Shown here piece by piece: positions 1 to 12,000 of a stretch of DNA of 64,000 nucleotides. This DNA is from Pythium myriotylum (lineage: Eukaryota > Oomycota > Peronosporomycetes > Pythiales > Pythiaceae): the NCBI GenBank assembly GCA_023091665.1, contig JALJCQ010000018.1:806001-870000 (forward strand). Reading direction: 5' to 3'. A program made the translations under genes and the position numbers. How positions within the stretch are numbered: position 1 is the stretch's first letter; each line of letters begins with the position of its first letter. The notes beneath the pieces are model-generated. The model made no database searches, was not told the origin of the DNA, and saw nothing but the letters and a program-made list of their open reading frames with translations.

Positions 1-251
1 CATTCAAACACGCAGGAATGCGACGACATGGACGCGCGACATCAACGGCGCGCGTCACAGATTCGGCTCATTTCTATCGCACATATCCAACACGTTTTAA
101 ACCCTTCTGGTTGTTACACTTTTTGAAACTATCAAAACTGACTCGTGTACTGTTTTATACAGGTGGTTTCAAACTGTTGTACGAAACGGTGGTGATGCTC
201 CTGGTCCACTCCGGTTCTTCAGCTCAAGTTGAAGCGCCGGTCAGCAGCTCC

Positions 252-266
252 GCTCATTCGCCGTTC
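252..266 (+). promoter_or_regulatory. Initiator-like core promoter of the phosphate acetyltransferase gene
   Basis: GCTCATTCGCCGTTC matches the oomycete initiator (GCTCATTYY) and sits 21 bases before the ATG. The same CTCATTCGCC string precedes the DRC11 gene on the other strand. Confidence 0.55.
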
Positions 267-286
267 GACCGCGTCGCTCGCTCGCC

Positions 287-2545
287 ATGTGGCGCCTCCG
301 CTCTTCCTTGCGCCGCGTCGCTCCGCTGCGCCGCGCGCTCTCGACGGCGCCCGGCGACGGCCTCAAGACGCACGTCGACTCGCTCTACGTCACGTCCACC
401 GACGTGATCCGCAAGACGTCGCCCGTGCTGCTCGGCCTCGCGCACGTGCTCGAGCAAAAGTTCTCGTCCGTCGGGTACTTCCGCCCCATCGCGCCCTCGG
501 CCGGTTCGTCCATCCAAGACCACCACTTGGAGCTGCTCAAGAGCGAGCTGGAGCTGCCGCACTCGCTCGATGAGCTCTACGGCGTCACGAGCGACCACGC
601 CCTCAAGGCCTGGCTCGACGGCAAGGAAGACGATCTCGTCGAAGAAATCCTCACCAAGTACGAGCAAGTCAAGCAGAAGCACGACTTCGTCATTCTTGAA
701 GGTGCACAGATCACGCAGCACGAGACGTCGATGAGCTGGAAGATCAACGTGGACATCGCCAAGGCCCTGGGCTCGCCCGTGCTGCTGCTCACAGATCTCG
801 GTCCTGTCGCGCTTTCCGACGACGATCTCGCGCAAGAGATCGTCTCGCGGTCGATTCTTGGCAAGGAGCAAGTGGAGGAGGCCGGACTGAACTACTTCGG
901 CACGATCGCCAATCGTGTCCGCGCCAACGACGCGTCGGCGCTGCGTATCAAGCTGCGCTCCAAGTTCGCAGCCGAGAAGCTGCCCTTCCTGGGTTATCTT
1001 CCGCTTGACTCGCTCATTGCGTCCAAGCGCCTGAACGAGGTCGCACATAAGCTCAACGCTACGCAGCTCTTCGGCTCCAAGCAGATCGCCAACCATGTGA
1101 TCGTCTCGGATGCTATTGTCGCGACGAGCCACCTCAAGGACCTCTTCTCGCACATGAAGAAGCACGAGGACGGCCTGCTTGTGATCACCTCTGCTGACCG
1201 TTCCGACGTGATGCTGGGTCTTCTGGCGTCGCGCATTCCTGGCGTGCTCCCATCGGTCGCTGGCATCGTGCTCACGAACGGCGACTACCCGCACAACAAC
1301 ACGAAAGAGATTCTTGAAGGCGTCTCGGCGCTCGACAAGACGGGCATGTCGATCCCCATCTTCTCGGTGCAAGAGGACTCGTTCAAGACGGCCAACAAGC
1401 TCAGCCGCATCTCGAGCGACATCCTGCCGACCAGCGTGCGCAAGATCCAGCAGTGCAAGAACCTCTTTGACCTCAACATTGAGAAGGAGATGCTGATCGG
1501 CGAGCTGGACGAGGGCGTTGTGGTGCACCGCTCGCCGAAGCACTTCAAGCACTTCGTCTTCAATAAGGCCCGAGCTGTGCAGCGCCACATTGTGCTCACC
1601 GAGGGCGAGGACATCCGCATCCTCCAGGCTGCCGACGAGTCGCTGCGTCAGCGACTCGCCAAGATCACGATCCTCGGTGACCCGGAGACGATCCGCCGGC
1701 GAGCCAAGACGCTCAACCTCGATCTCTCCACTGCAACGATCATCAAGACGTCCGAGAGTCCTCTGCTGGAGAAGTACACGGAACACTTCTACGAAAAGCG
1801 CAAGCACAAGGGCGTCACGCCCGAGTCGGCACGAGAGACCGTCAGCGAGGAGACATATTTCGGCACGATGATGGTCGAGATGGGCGACGCCGACGGCATG
1901 GTCTCCGGCGCCTGCCACACCACCGCCAACACCATCCGACCAGCACTCCAGCTCATCAAGACCTCCCCCGATCGACCTCTCGTGTCGAGCGTCTTCTTCA
2001 TGTGTCTCGAGGACGGCGTCCGTATCTACGGCGACTGTGCCGTCAACACGAACCCGACGGCCGAAGAGCTCGCGCAGATCGCCGTGACGAGCGCCGAGAG
2101 TGCCGAGGCCTTCGGCATGGAGCCGCGTGTGGCGTTGCTGTCGTACGCGACGGGCGACTCGAACACGGGTCCGATCATCGACAAGGTGCGCGAGGCGACG
2201 AAGATCGCGCAGGCGATGCGTCCCGATCTGGACATCTACGGTCCGATCCAGTACGACGCGGCCGTGGACGAGTCGATCGCCAAGACGAAGCTGAGCAAGA
2301 TCCCGAGCGGCGCCAAGGTGGGCGGCCACGCGAACGTGCTGATCTTCCCGGACCTGAACACGGGCAACAACACGTACAAGGCTGTGCAGCAGAGCACGGG
2401 ATGTATCGCGATGGGTCCGATGCTGCAGGGTCTTCGCAAGCCCGTGAACGATCTGAGCCGCGGCGCGACGGTGAAGGACATTGTCACGACGGTCGCTATC
2501 ACGGCCATCCAGGCCGAGCAAATGATCGCCAAGAGCCGAGCCTAA
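287..2545 (+). CDS. pta: Phosphate acetyltransferase, probably mitochondrial
   Basis: 752 residues, single exon. It should interconvert acetyl-CoA plus phosphate and acetyl phosphate plus CoA. The order is that of long bacterial Pta: an arginine-rich N-terminus (MWRLRSSLRRVAPLRRALS), which looks like a mitochondrial presequence, then a BioD-like P-loop domain (about residues 30-230), a DRTGG-type middle domain (about 250-360), and the PTA/PTB catalytic domain (about 420-745) with the family segments VEMGDADGMVSGA and YDAAVDESIAKTKL. The P-loop position reads STDVIRKTS and lacks the usual GK, so nucleotide binding there is doubtful. An initiator-like GCTCATTCGCCGTT lies about 30 bases upstream of this ATG. 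It is convergent with the sulfate-activation gene, with 47 bases between stops. Family call is firm; the compartment is inferred. Confidence 0.93.
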   Translation: MWRLRSSLRRVAPLRRALSTAPGDGLKTHVDSLYVTSTDVIRKTSPVLLGLAHVLEQKFSSVGYFRPIAPSAGSSIQDHHLELLKSELELPHSLDELYGVTSDHALKAWLDGKEDDLVEEILTKYEQVKQKHDFVILEGAQITQHETSMSWKINVDIAKALGSPVLLLTDLGPVALSDDDLAQEIVSRSILGKEQVEEAGLNYFGTIANRVRANDASALRIKLRSKFAAEKLPFLGYLPLDSLIASKRLNEVAHKLNATQLFGSKQIANHVIVSDAIVATSHLKDLFSHMKKHEDGLLVITSADRSDVMLGLLASRIPGVLPSVAGIVLTNGDYPHNNTKEILEGVSALDKTGMSIPIFSVQEDSFKTANKLSRISSDILPTSVRKIQQCKNLFDLNIEKEMLIGELDEGVVVHRSPKHFKHFVFNKARAVQRHIVLTEGEDIRILQAADESLRQRLAKITILGDPETIRRRAKTLNLDLSTATIIKTSESPLLEKYTEHFYEKRKHKGVTPESARETVSEETYFGTMMVEMGDADGMVSGACHTTANTIRPALQLIKTSPDRPLVSSVFFMCLEDGVRIYGDCAVNTNPTAEELAQIAVTSAESAEAFGMEPRVALLSYATGDSNTGPIIDKVREATKIAQAMRPDLDIYGPIQYDAAVDESIAKTKLSKIPSGAKVGGHANVLIFPDLNTGNNTYKAVQQSTGCIAMGPMLQGLRKPVNDLSRGATVKDIVTTVAITAIQAEQMIAKSRA

Positions 2546-2592
2546 GAAGTTGCCTAGTATATAACTGTATTCATCATCATTCGTGCAAATGT

Positions 2593-5500
2593 CTAGCCCA
2601 GATAAAACTTGTCCTTCACCGCGATCTCACCGGCTTTCAGCTTCTTCCACCGGTCGTGGGTCGCGAGCACAATCTTGACGGCCTCGTCCGCTGTCGTCGG
2701 CTCCTCCTTCGAGAACTTGTTGACCGACTTGCCTTCAGGGATCTTGTAGTTCTTGAGCCAGTCGACGAGCGCCTCAAGCACGCCAGGCTTGACATTCTTC
2801 AGGTCATCGACGTTGTTGATACGGTCAGCGTCCGGGTCGCTCACCGAGATGGCGAGGATCTTGTGGTCCACTTCGCCCTGGTCCACGAGCTCGAGGCTGC
2901 CGAGCACTTTGACAGGGTTCACCGAGCCCATGGGCAGCTGAGCAGCACCAACTTCGATGACGTCGATCGGGTCGTTGTCGCCACCCTTGCCAGCCGCGTC
3001 CTTGACGCTCGGATCCTCCCATGTCTGCGGAAAGAGGCCGTAGTTGAAAAAAGGCACGCCGTAGAGGTAGTTGCGGCCCCGTGTGCCGTGGTGCGTCGTG
3101 TCCTGCATGATCGGGTTGTGCTTCTCCTCCTTGTTCACTTCCATCTTGTGGGCGACGCCCTTCGGAATCTCGACTACGAAGTTGAACAGCTTTGGATCAT
3201 TGTCCGGCTGCAGGGAAATATCGTGCCAGGGCGAGATGAGTTCGCCCTTGTCGTTCTTGAAGAGGTACTTGTAGTCGGTGCGGCCGAAGGTGCCGAGCTG
3301 CTCCGAGAGTCGCGAGGCGTCCACCGTGGCCGGAGCGAACTGAGTCGCAAACGGGATCCATCGAGGGCTCTCAATGTTCTGGTAGTAATCGATCATGATG
3401 TCCCAGCCCGACTTGACCATGAAACCCTGGGGCACACACGTCGGCTTCTGCTCCCAGCCATCCGGGATCTTGTCGCCCGAACATTTCTGGAGACCTTCCT
3501 TGGCCATCTTACGCATGCGAGAGCCAGAGATAGAGAGGAAGTCCTTCTTGCGGCTCTTGTCCATGGGCTTCATCTTGTGATCCGTCACGTCGTAGTAAAC
3601 CTTGGTGAACGAGAGGATGTTGAAGTCCTCCATACCCGGCGCCATGTGCAGCACGTAGCGTCCGTGGTCGCCGTGGTAGAGGTCGTCCTTGTCTCCGTCC
3701 GAGCGCTTGATGCCAGCAGGGTCGCGACCCACGACGAAGAAGCTTGCGCCGGCGTTCTTGCGGCTCTTGGCGTGCCACTGCACCTCGCGCGGGCCAGCGT
3801 AGATCATGGGCGACGGCCAGATCGCCAGCACCGTCGAGGCCTTGTCCAGCATACCATCACGCAGGATGGCCTCGTGCTGGCGCACACGCACATCCAGCGG
3901 CACGTCGTCTTCCTTAGTCCAGCCGCCGAGCGGCGAGAGCCACAGAATCGGGTTCTTGTAGCCCTGCGCGATGAGCTGTTGGCGAGCCGAGTTCATCAGG
4001 TACGCGTGGCCAGCGTGGGTCGGGTTTCGCGTCTGGAAGGCCAGCACGACGTCAGCGCCCATCTCTTCGAAGCGCTTGCGCAATTCCGTTGGCGTGAGGC
4101 GGTACTTGTCCAGGTCGTCGTTGTACTGCACGCGTTGCAGCAGCTCGATCTCGCCACCGAGCAGCCATTCGCCGGACTTGAGGATCTCCTTGATGTACGG
4201 GTGGCCGTTGTCCACGGCGCCGAACGTGCGCGTGATGCGCTCTTCCTTGCGGTGCGCGTAGATCTCCGGGTCCGAGAGCGTCGCGAGCTCCACGCCGGCG
4301 GGACTCACGAGCACGACGCGCTTCGCGTCGCCAATTCGCTTCTTGGCCGCGTCGTTGATCGGCAGCACGATGGGCACGGGCATGTTGATGCGCTTGCCCT
4401 TGGAGACGCCTTCGGACGAGTACTCGGAGTAGTTGGTCGGCGCGTGGAGGTGGAGCTGGCCTTCGGTGAGGTTGTCGGCGTCGTAGAGTACGCTGCTGAA
4501 GTGGAGCGACTGGAGGTACACGCCCTCCCGCATGAAGCCCTTAAGCGGCGACGCCCAGCCTTCGCCCAGCACCTGCAGCCAGTGGACGTCTTCGTCGCGC
4601 AGCAGCACGCGCGGCAGCTCGTCGAAGTTGTCCGGTCGCTGCGCCTTGGGCTCGTCTGGGAAGATGGTCGAGAAGTTCTGCACGGCGTTGCCGCCGTCGG
4701 CGACCGCCACACCTGGGTAGCCCGTCGGCGGCTGCTCCACGCCCGTGAGCAGCCCCTCGCCCTCGAGGAACTTGAGGATCATGTTGACTTCATCTGTGAG
4801 CGTCATGTTGTTGGTCGTGAGGTGCACCTCGGGCGCGAGCGGCTCCTCGTAGGGCGAGGAGATGCCGGTGAAGTCCTTGATCTCGCCGGCGATCGCGCGC
4901 TTGTAGAGGCCCTTGACGTCGCGGTCGGCGGCGACCGAGACCGGAACGTCGACGAAGACCTCGTAGAACGGGATGTTCATCTTCTTGTGGAGCTCGCGCA
5001 CTTCGTCGCGGCGCGCGCGGAAGGGCGAGACGAGTGCCACGAGCGTGATCACGCCGGCCTCGGAGAAGAGCGCCGACATTTCGCCGACGCGACGCACGCT
5101 TTCGGCGCGGTCGGTCTCGGAGAAGCTGAGGTCGCGGTTGAGGCCAATTCGCACATTGTCGCCGTCGAGTCGGTAGACGTGGATGCGGCGGCGCAGCAGC
5201 TCCTTCTCGAGCGCGCGCCCGACCGTGCTCTTGCCGCTGCCCGAGAGCCCCGTGAACCAGAGCGTGGCGCCCTTTTGCTGCACGGCGGCGTATCGCTGCG
5301 GGCGCGAGATGAGCGACGAGTCGTAGTAGACGTTGCGCTTGGTGTTGAGCTTGTGCTGGCGCTGCGCGGCGCACTGCGCGTCGAGCTGCGTGGCGGCGCC
5401 CGTGGCGACCGCGACGCCGCCGTCTCGCGTGCCGACGCCCGTGTAGACGGCGAGCAGCAGGATGTAGGGCACGACGACGAGCGCGCCGAGCACGAGGTTC

Positions 5501-5628
5501 TTGAGCAGCGCGCGGCGGCCCGAGTGGTCGGGTCCGCGCGAGAAGACGCGCGGCGCCGCGGAGCCGTCGTTGCACTCGAGGTCGTCCTGCCCCACGGGCG
5601 CGTAGAGCGTGTCGACGCCTTTGGCCAT
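2593..5628 (-). CDS. Trifunctional APS kinase - ATP sulfurylase - inorganic pyrophosphatase
   Basis: 1,011 residues from the ATG at 5628; the frame is open further upstream (ATG at 5715), but an initiator lies between the two ATGs. It activates sulfate: ATP sulfurylase makes APS plus pyrophosphate, the kinase makes PAPS, and the pyrophosphatase pulls the reaction. Seen: a hydrophobic helix at about 42-64; APS kinase with P-loop GLSGSGKST at 127-135; ATP sulfurylase with QTRNPTHAGH at 532-541 and GRDPAG at 634-639; and a C-terminal soluble pyrophosphatase with the DNDPIDVIEV signature at about 884-893. Such fusions are known in heterokonts. The N-terminal membrane helix is notable: basic residues (RRALLK) lie on its N-terminal side, which would favour N-in, C-out. 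Works with the SulP transporter at 16.3 kb. Confidence 0.95.
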   Translation of the reverse strand: MAKGVDTLYAPVGQDDLECNDGSAAPRVFSRGPDHSGRRALLKNLVLGALVVVPYILLLAVYTGVGTRDGGVAVATGAATQLDAQCAAQRQHKLNTKRNVYYDSSLISRPQRYAAVQQKGATLWFTGLSGSGKSTVGRALEKELLRRRIHVYRLDGDNVRIGLNRDLSFSETDRAESVRRVGEMSALFSEAGVITLVALVSPFRARRDEVRELHKKMNIPFYEVFVDVPVSVAADRDVKGLYKRAIAGEIKDFTGISSPYEEPLAPEVHLTTNNMTLTDEVNMILKFLEGEGLLTGVEQPPTGYPGVAVADGGNAVQNFSTIFPDEPKAQRPDNFDELPRVLLRDEDVHWLQVLGEGWASPLKGFMREGVYLQSLHFSSVLYDADNLTEGQLHLHAPTNYSEYSSEGVSKGKRINMPVPIVLPINDAAKKRIGDAKRVVLVSPAGVELATLSDPEIYAHRKEERITRTFGAVDNGHPYIKEILKSGEWLLGGEIELLQRVQYNDDLDKYRLTPTELRKRFEEMGADVVLAFQTRNPTHAGHAYLMNSARQQLIAQGYKNPILWLSPLGGWTKEDDVPLDVRVRQHEAILRDGMLDKASTVLAIWPSPMIYAGPREVQWHAKSRKNAGASFFVVGRDPAGIKRSDGDKDDLYHGDHGRYVLHMAPGMEDFNILSFTKVYYDVTDHKMKPMDKSRKKDFLSISGSRMRKMAKEGLQKCSGDKIPDGWEQKPTCVPQGFMVKSGWDIMIDYYQNIESPRWIPFATQFAPATVDASRLSEQLGTFGRTDYKYLFKNDKGELISPWHDISLQPDNDPKLFNFVVEIPKGVAHKMEVNKEEKHNPIMQDTTHHGTRGRNYLYGVPFFNYGLFPQTWEDPSVKDAAGKGGDNDPIDVIEVGAAQLPMGSVNPVKVLGSLELVDQGEVDHKILAISVSDPDADRINNVDDLKNVKPGVLEALVDWLKNYKIPEGKSVNKFSKEEPTTADEAVKIVLATHDRWKKLKAGEIAVKDKFYLG

Positions 5629-5638
5629 GGCGACGCGA

Positions 5639-5652
5639 GTCGAGAAATGAGC
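5639..5652 (-). promoter_or_regulatory. Initiator of the sulfate-activation gene
   Basis: On the minus strand this reads GCTCATTTCTCGAC, 10 bases before the ATG at 5628. The identical 14-mer lies 16 bases before the threonyl-tRNA synthetase ATG. It decides the start in favour of 5628. Confidence 0.6.
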
Positions 5653-6085
5653 TCCCAGGAAGTGCGGGCGCAGCCACCCAGTTCCTAACTTTCCCACCCA
5701 CAGAGGCGCATCCATACTGAACAAGCGGACGTGTTCTTAACCGTTAGGGTTCGAACCTCCCATGACGGGCGTCGCTGGCGTCGCTTGGGGCCGAGTGTCG
5801 TCTTCAAGGTCGGTCGGTGGCTCTCCTTCCGCCTCTCGGATCGCCGCGGCCTGCGCAATCCGAGAACGGAACGGCGCGCGCAGGACGTGTAGCCACGCGC
5901 CGCCTTCACTGGTCGAGGCTGAGCCAATGGCGCCGGGCCATTCCACCAACGCACTCGGCGCGAGGCACGCGGGAGAGGTCGCCGTCCGTGATTGGCCAGA
6001 GCGGCCTAGAAGCGGAACCGGCCGCTCACGAGGTGGATATTAGATCTTACAGGGGTTACGAACCACCGCTACGCAATCAAGATGG
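5653..6085. other. Intergenic, about 430 bp
   Basis: Upstream region of the sulfate-activation gene and downstream region of the channel gene. It contains two ATTGG/CCAAT-like boxes (near 5930 and 5993) and an isolated GGTTCGAACC that resembles a tRNA B box, but no tRNA fold. No gene seen. Confidence 0.6.
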
Positions 6086-9000
6086 CTACACTGCGGCGTA
6101 GGGCGCCCACGCGTCCTGGATGGCCGCCGCGTACGTCGGGAACTGCGCCAGCACGCGCGCGAGCGCGTCGGCGTCCAGCACGGCGAGGCGGCAGTGCGTC
6201 TGCGCGATCGCGGTCTCGCGCCGCTCGCTCGTCGCGCGCCCCACGACGCAGCTCTCGCCGAAGAACTCGCCCTGGCGCTTGACGCTCGTCTGCGGCGGCT
6301 GGTCGCGGCCCGCGCTCGAGCTCAGCTGCACCACGCCGCTCTCGACAAAGTACATGACGTGGCCCACCGCGTACTGCTCGTAGATGACCTCGTTCTCGAC
6401 GTACGCCTCCTCGCGCAGCTCCGCCAGCAGCGTGTTCACGACGACCTCGGGCAGATCCTCGAACGCCAGTCGACGAGGTTCCTCTGTCTCGAAGAGCGGG
6501 CTGCGCAGATACGCCGCGATTTCGCGGCGCAGCGGCCCGTGGACGAGCTGCGCGATGGCTTTCTGGTCGACGTCGCTCTCTTGGCGCCAGCGCTCGCGCA
6601 AATGCGAGCGAATGGACGCGGCCAGCGAGCGCGAGAGACTGAAGTGCGCGACGAACCGATCGATCATGGCCAAGTCTTGCTCCAACGCGATCGTGCGCGA
6701 GAACTTGCGACTCAGAATTTGGCGGACACCCGAAGTCACGTAGCCGTAAAAGACAAGACATAAGAATGTCACAAAGAGCTGGGCGAGCGTCTCGGCCACG
6801 TTGCGCGACACGATGTCGCCGTACGTGGTGGTCGAGATCGAACCGATTGCATAGTGATACGATCGGAGATACTTGTTCAGCATCGAAACTTGTTCAACGT
6901 CTTGAATAGTTAGGGGAGAGCCTGTACCTGTCGGGTCGAGTGCGAGCATGTTGGGCGCCGTCAACCACGAGAGTGGGTTGCTGCCCATTGCCGAGTCTCC
7001 CACGAAGTACCACAAACAGCCGATCCAGTGTGACGAAAGAACACCGATGAACGCGATCTTCAGAGTCGTCAGCGTGTCTTTCTGGAACCAGAATATTTGT
7101 CGCTCGAGTCGCCACCAGAGAGGCTCGAGCTGAAAGCAGCGAACAAGCGTCGTCAGGCGGAACCCAGCAGCAACAATGGCGCCGCGGTCGGTGCCGTCGC
7201 GGAACGAATCCACAGGCAGCAACGACAAGATTTCCAATGGGAACGAACCCAGCAGGTCGATTGCGAAGCTTCCGTGGCGGATGTACCATTGACGACATTC
7301 TCGTCTTGATTTCAGTGGCTCGCCTCGCACTGTCGGAACAAAGACGAAAAGGCGCATCAAGATGTCCAGCCAGAGAAAGCCATCCACAAAGATGTACTCG
7401 CACACGATCCAGATCTTCATCACGCGTTCACCGTTGCCTGTGCTTTCTTGGGCAGCTCGCTCGATGTCGTCGTAGAAGGAGACACGTAGCGGCAAGGCGG
7501 CAACGTAGTACAGAATGGCGAAGAATTTCACTGCGTCCCAACGGTAGCAAAACATGGACGAGTCGACAAACCGAGACACAGGTTTCGCTTCCACAGGCTC
7601 ATTCGTGGTGCTGACATGGACCGTCGGGCCATTGATGGCTACTTCCGGTGTCGCGGGCAAGGATTCAAATCTCCGAATGACGCTTGTGGTCGCGACGGCA
7701 TCGCTTGTATTCGTGGGGCTAGCTGGAGTGTTCGTCAACGTTGGCGTCTCAACTGCTACATAAGCATCTGAAGTACGTCGATCCGAGCGGCCAAAACTCA
7801 GTCGCCGCACCATCTGTGAGAAGAGTCTTGCTGGTGTCGATCCGATTCGCCTCACTGTTCGTGAAGCGTCCATTGCACTTTGAGTCGCCGGGAGACCAGT
7901 TTCAGTGGGATTCCGTTGGTCAGTTCCCACAACACTCGCGTATGGTGGCTGCGCGTTGGATTCGAATCTGTCTCGTTCTTCCGAAGACAGGGAAGATCTA
8001 CTGCTGCTCGATCGACTGCGATCACTGTCATCAGCCTCGATATTCGATTCAATTGTCTGCAGAAGTGCTCGTGATTTTAGTTGTTCCCCTTGTGCAATCT
8101 CAAGAACACGCCTTCCTGCCTCGCGATTGCTTGCTCGCTTCGCCATAAACCGCAGCCATGCCGCTCGGTCGAGTCGCAAGACTTCACAGAACGATAAGGC
8201 ACGTACTGAGACCATGCGGCGAGGACCGTCTCCTGGTTTTTTATCGTTATCGGCCGTGAAGAACATGGCTTCGCCGAAGAGTTGGCCACTCTCCACTTGA
8301 GTGATACTCAGACCTGAAGCAAACCGGAGAACCTCAGCGCGGCCGCACTTCATCACGAAAAGTGAGTCTGCGAGCGAATTTTCGTACACGATAATATCAT
8401 CCGGGAGAAATAGCTTCGTTTGCCATGGCGCGGCTGCAAGCTCGCGGATTTGCTGGTCAGAGAGGGACTCAAAGAGTGGCACTCGTCGCAAGATCGACCC
8501 ATACATCTCGTCGTAGACCCGGGCTTGGAGTTCACTTGGTAGCGAGCAGAAAACTTCTTCAGGAGCTGGAAGGCCGTGCGAGACTTCATATTCGTAATTC
8601 AAGAAAATTTGTCCGCGCTCCGTAAGTTCTTCTGGCAGTTCTCGTCGTTGGGCCACGTATTCGAACTGCTCAACGCGTTCGCGATGCTCACTTGCGCATT
8701 GGTCGAGCGATTGGAGCAAGTCAACCAAATCACTGATGACCTTACTCATGAAGAAAGTGCCCAGTAGGCAGATCACACATGCCCACAACGTCTCTCGCAC
8801 AGTTGTGGCCACGATATCGCCATAGTTCACCACGGTTACCGTTGAAATCGCCCAGTAGAATGAACGCAAGTACGCTACCCATAGATCCCCAGTGTGCTGA
8901 TTGATGACCACATCACCTCGAATCCACGGCGTCCGATCCGATTGCGTCGATTCGTGGTTTGCCGCGGCATAGAACACGCTACCACCGATATGACAGCAGA

Positions 9001-12000
9001 GACAAAGCACCACCATCACTTTGCTGAGTCCGAGAAGTGAGTATGCAACGCCGGCTGACGAAGTTGAGGCGGTCCAGCGCTGGAGAAGACCCGAGTGGAC
9101 ACGTTCGCCGATCTCAACAAGCTGTAGTGCTCTCAACAGTCGGGGTAAGCGGCAGTACGTCATAGCAGCGTAGTTACTACCAATGTAGTATAATGGAAGA
9201 GATGCGAGCATATCATAAAGCATCCATCCTTCCCGGTAGTAAAACGTTCGAATGTGTTTGGGGTCAAAGACCCTAGACGATACCGAGAGCATATCACCTG
9301 GAGGCAAGAACTGGTAACTCTTGAGGTAAATGTCCACCAAGAGAACAACATCAAAGAGATAGTCGATCGTTGTGAGACCCACCATGGACGATTTTGACGG
9401 AGAGGGCAGAAAGGCCACGCGGGCAACGATCGAGAATGTGTTGTAAACGACGACGATCCCGACCACAACTTCCCAGCGAGAGCGAAATGTGTTTCCATTG
9501 ATCGCACGCTGCCACTTCACACGCTGTTCGAACTCAGCGCCACCAATCTTGCCCCGCGAGTCCTGGCGAACGAGTACGCGACCCGATGCGTGGCTCCCCT
9601 CGTTCAGGTGCGCAGACGGTAGAGGGGTAAACTTCTCAGGTGTGTTGATGGTTGGAATTTCCTCGCCTGAGGTCATGCGACGCATCTCATCCGGAAAATG
9701 ACACCAGAGCTCCTCTAGCGCTTCCCGAGATAGCACAGATACTTCGGTGACTGTCTCAGCGATATAGTCGACAAGTGGCGATTCTTTTTGACTCACAAGC
9801 GATCGCTCCCCGAGTACTGCACCATCTGCGACAACAGCAACAACGAGCTGTGTTTCTCCATCGATTAGCTGAACTCGACCCCGACGAATAACCACGGATT
9901 CTGTTGCCACAATCCCAGCGCTCAATATTGTGTCTCCGGCGAAGTAGTATCGCCGTGTCATTCGTGCGGCGACCGCTTCGACAAAGGATGGTGACGCTTC
10001 CTGCAAGAGCTCGAACCGTCTGGCCGCAACGATATGCAAACACCTGCTCAGCTGACGCCGAAGTCCTGCCGTTATATAAGCGAGAACCTCCCGTTCTAGC
10101 TCATAGTCTGCAAGAGTTTTGGCACGAAACGTCTGGAATCGATTAATCTCGGATCGAACACGCCTGGACACGCCATGCAGCTCCAACACGCGGGCTCGAA
10201 GGTGATTTTCGTATCTTGTCTCACGTCGGCGTCTAGCAAGCCGCGCAATCGCCGCACCCATTGCACCGAACATGACGTAGCAAAGGATTCCCCCGATAAA
10301 CGTTGCTACGCCCGCAATCCACGTCTCGGCTATGTTGTAAGGTAGAATGTCGCCGTATGCGACTGTGGTGAACGTACTGACCGAGAAATACATCGCCCGT
10401 AGATAAACAAAGCGGTGATTGCCGGTCTCAAACTTGGATTCCATGCCATCCATCACAGTCCAGGTACAGTTACCATACTGTTGAGCCATACGGAGACAGT
10501 CCGACTTAGCCGGAAGGCTTGATAAAGAGAGCGAATCGTAATCCGGAAGCGAATAATGCCCGGCAATAAACCAAATACACGCGACTGCATGACAGTAGAC
10601 GAGCATTGAGATCGCGCAATATACGATAAACTGCGCAACTCCAGTAGCTCGTGGTAGCGTTGCAACAATTCGTTTCTTCAACCGTCGAACGCGAAGGAGA
10701 CGTATCAAACGGAGAAGCGAGAGCCATCGCCAACCATGCGGAAGTGGCCCCCGCGTACAACCATCATAGATATCAACGATCAAAGCGAGAGGTAGGTTCG
10801 CGAGCGCATCGAGATAGAATGTTCGGCCCTTCATGTTCTTTCGCGGTTGGAACGAGTTGCATCGAAGATACAAATCCAAGTTGAAAAAGATTTCAACAAG
10901 CGCGCTGCACGTGAATGTCGTTGCGAACTCCCATCCATGACTAAAGGACGATGTGCTTGCTCCGCCATAATAAAACACAACGATGTACGGAACTTCAAAC
11001 GTGAGGTACAGTAACGCGAGACAACGAACTGCCTCCCAGTTGAGTCGAAATGTCGACTCCGCGTTTTGCCATTGGCGCGGAGCGAGTTCCATCGTTGCTT
11101 GGAGGCTGTCCCAGTGAGAGAGTTCGTGAGCCGATTCGGACGAGTCGGGATGACGGTTCGTTAGCACCTCCAAATCGTGTCGACGATTACATCGTTCCAC
11201 GAATGCTGCATAGTCGTCACGCGCAGCGTTATGCATTTCATCACGCTGCTGGGTTGCAGTCGACTCTCTTCCATGGTAGTACGTCGCAAGCACGCGGTTG
11301 AGACCGTCTGCATCCAAGACAAGAACCTCGGCATAGTCTTCAGCAAACGCCTTTTCCTTCAGTTCTGATGGGTCGAAGAGTGTGACTGCACCAAAGCAGT
11401 CACCAACGTTGCAGGTGTAGATCTTCTGACCACCTCGACCAGGCGATACCACAGCAATCGTCCCCGAGATCACGACGAAGAAAACGCTTTGCGTTCCAGG
11501 ATATTCGATGACCCAATCGAGAGGTGCGAGGGACACAATCTTCATTTCACCAGCGAGTGCGTTCAGAAAACCGAGGCTCTGACGTGAGAAGCACGGTAAG
11601 CGAAGCAGCTTGGTGGTCTTGAGTTCGCATGTGAGTCCCTGCCGAAGCTGCTCCTGGCGTACAATCGAGCGGCACTGTGTTTCTCCGAAGACCCGTGACT
11701 GGCTATACTCGTGGCGGAGATACGCAGTGATCTGATCTCGCAGAAACGGGGGAACGACGCTGCCCAGAGGTGCTTCATTCGCCGCGCCACTGTGACCGAA
11801 GTGAGGGCGGCCAAGCAAATGCTCAACACGGTGTACGAACATGTCGTGTGAATACTTGCTTCCTCGGCGGTGCTGGAGCGTGAACCAGTACGCGAAGCCT
11901 GAGATAACGCAAGCACACCAAAATGCACCGGCAAACTCGGCAATGATCGTGAAGAACGTCTCGGTTGACCGCGATGGGTTGGCAACAACATCTGAAAAGC

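Noticed and set aside
254..2521. 755-codon open frame antisense to phosphate acetyltransferase
   Set aside because: Low-information Arg/Leu/Val composition, no domain; a shadow of strong third-position G/C bias in the real gene.
2002..5688. 1,228-codon open frame antisense to the sulfate-activation gene
   Set aside because: Same codon-bias shadow; the sense strand has three complete enzyme domains.
5742..5765. GGTTCGAACC, tRNA B-box-like
   Set aside because: T-stem does not pair on either strand and there is no A box or cloverleaf.
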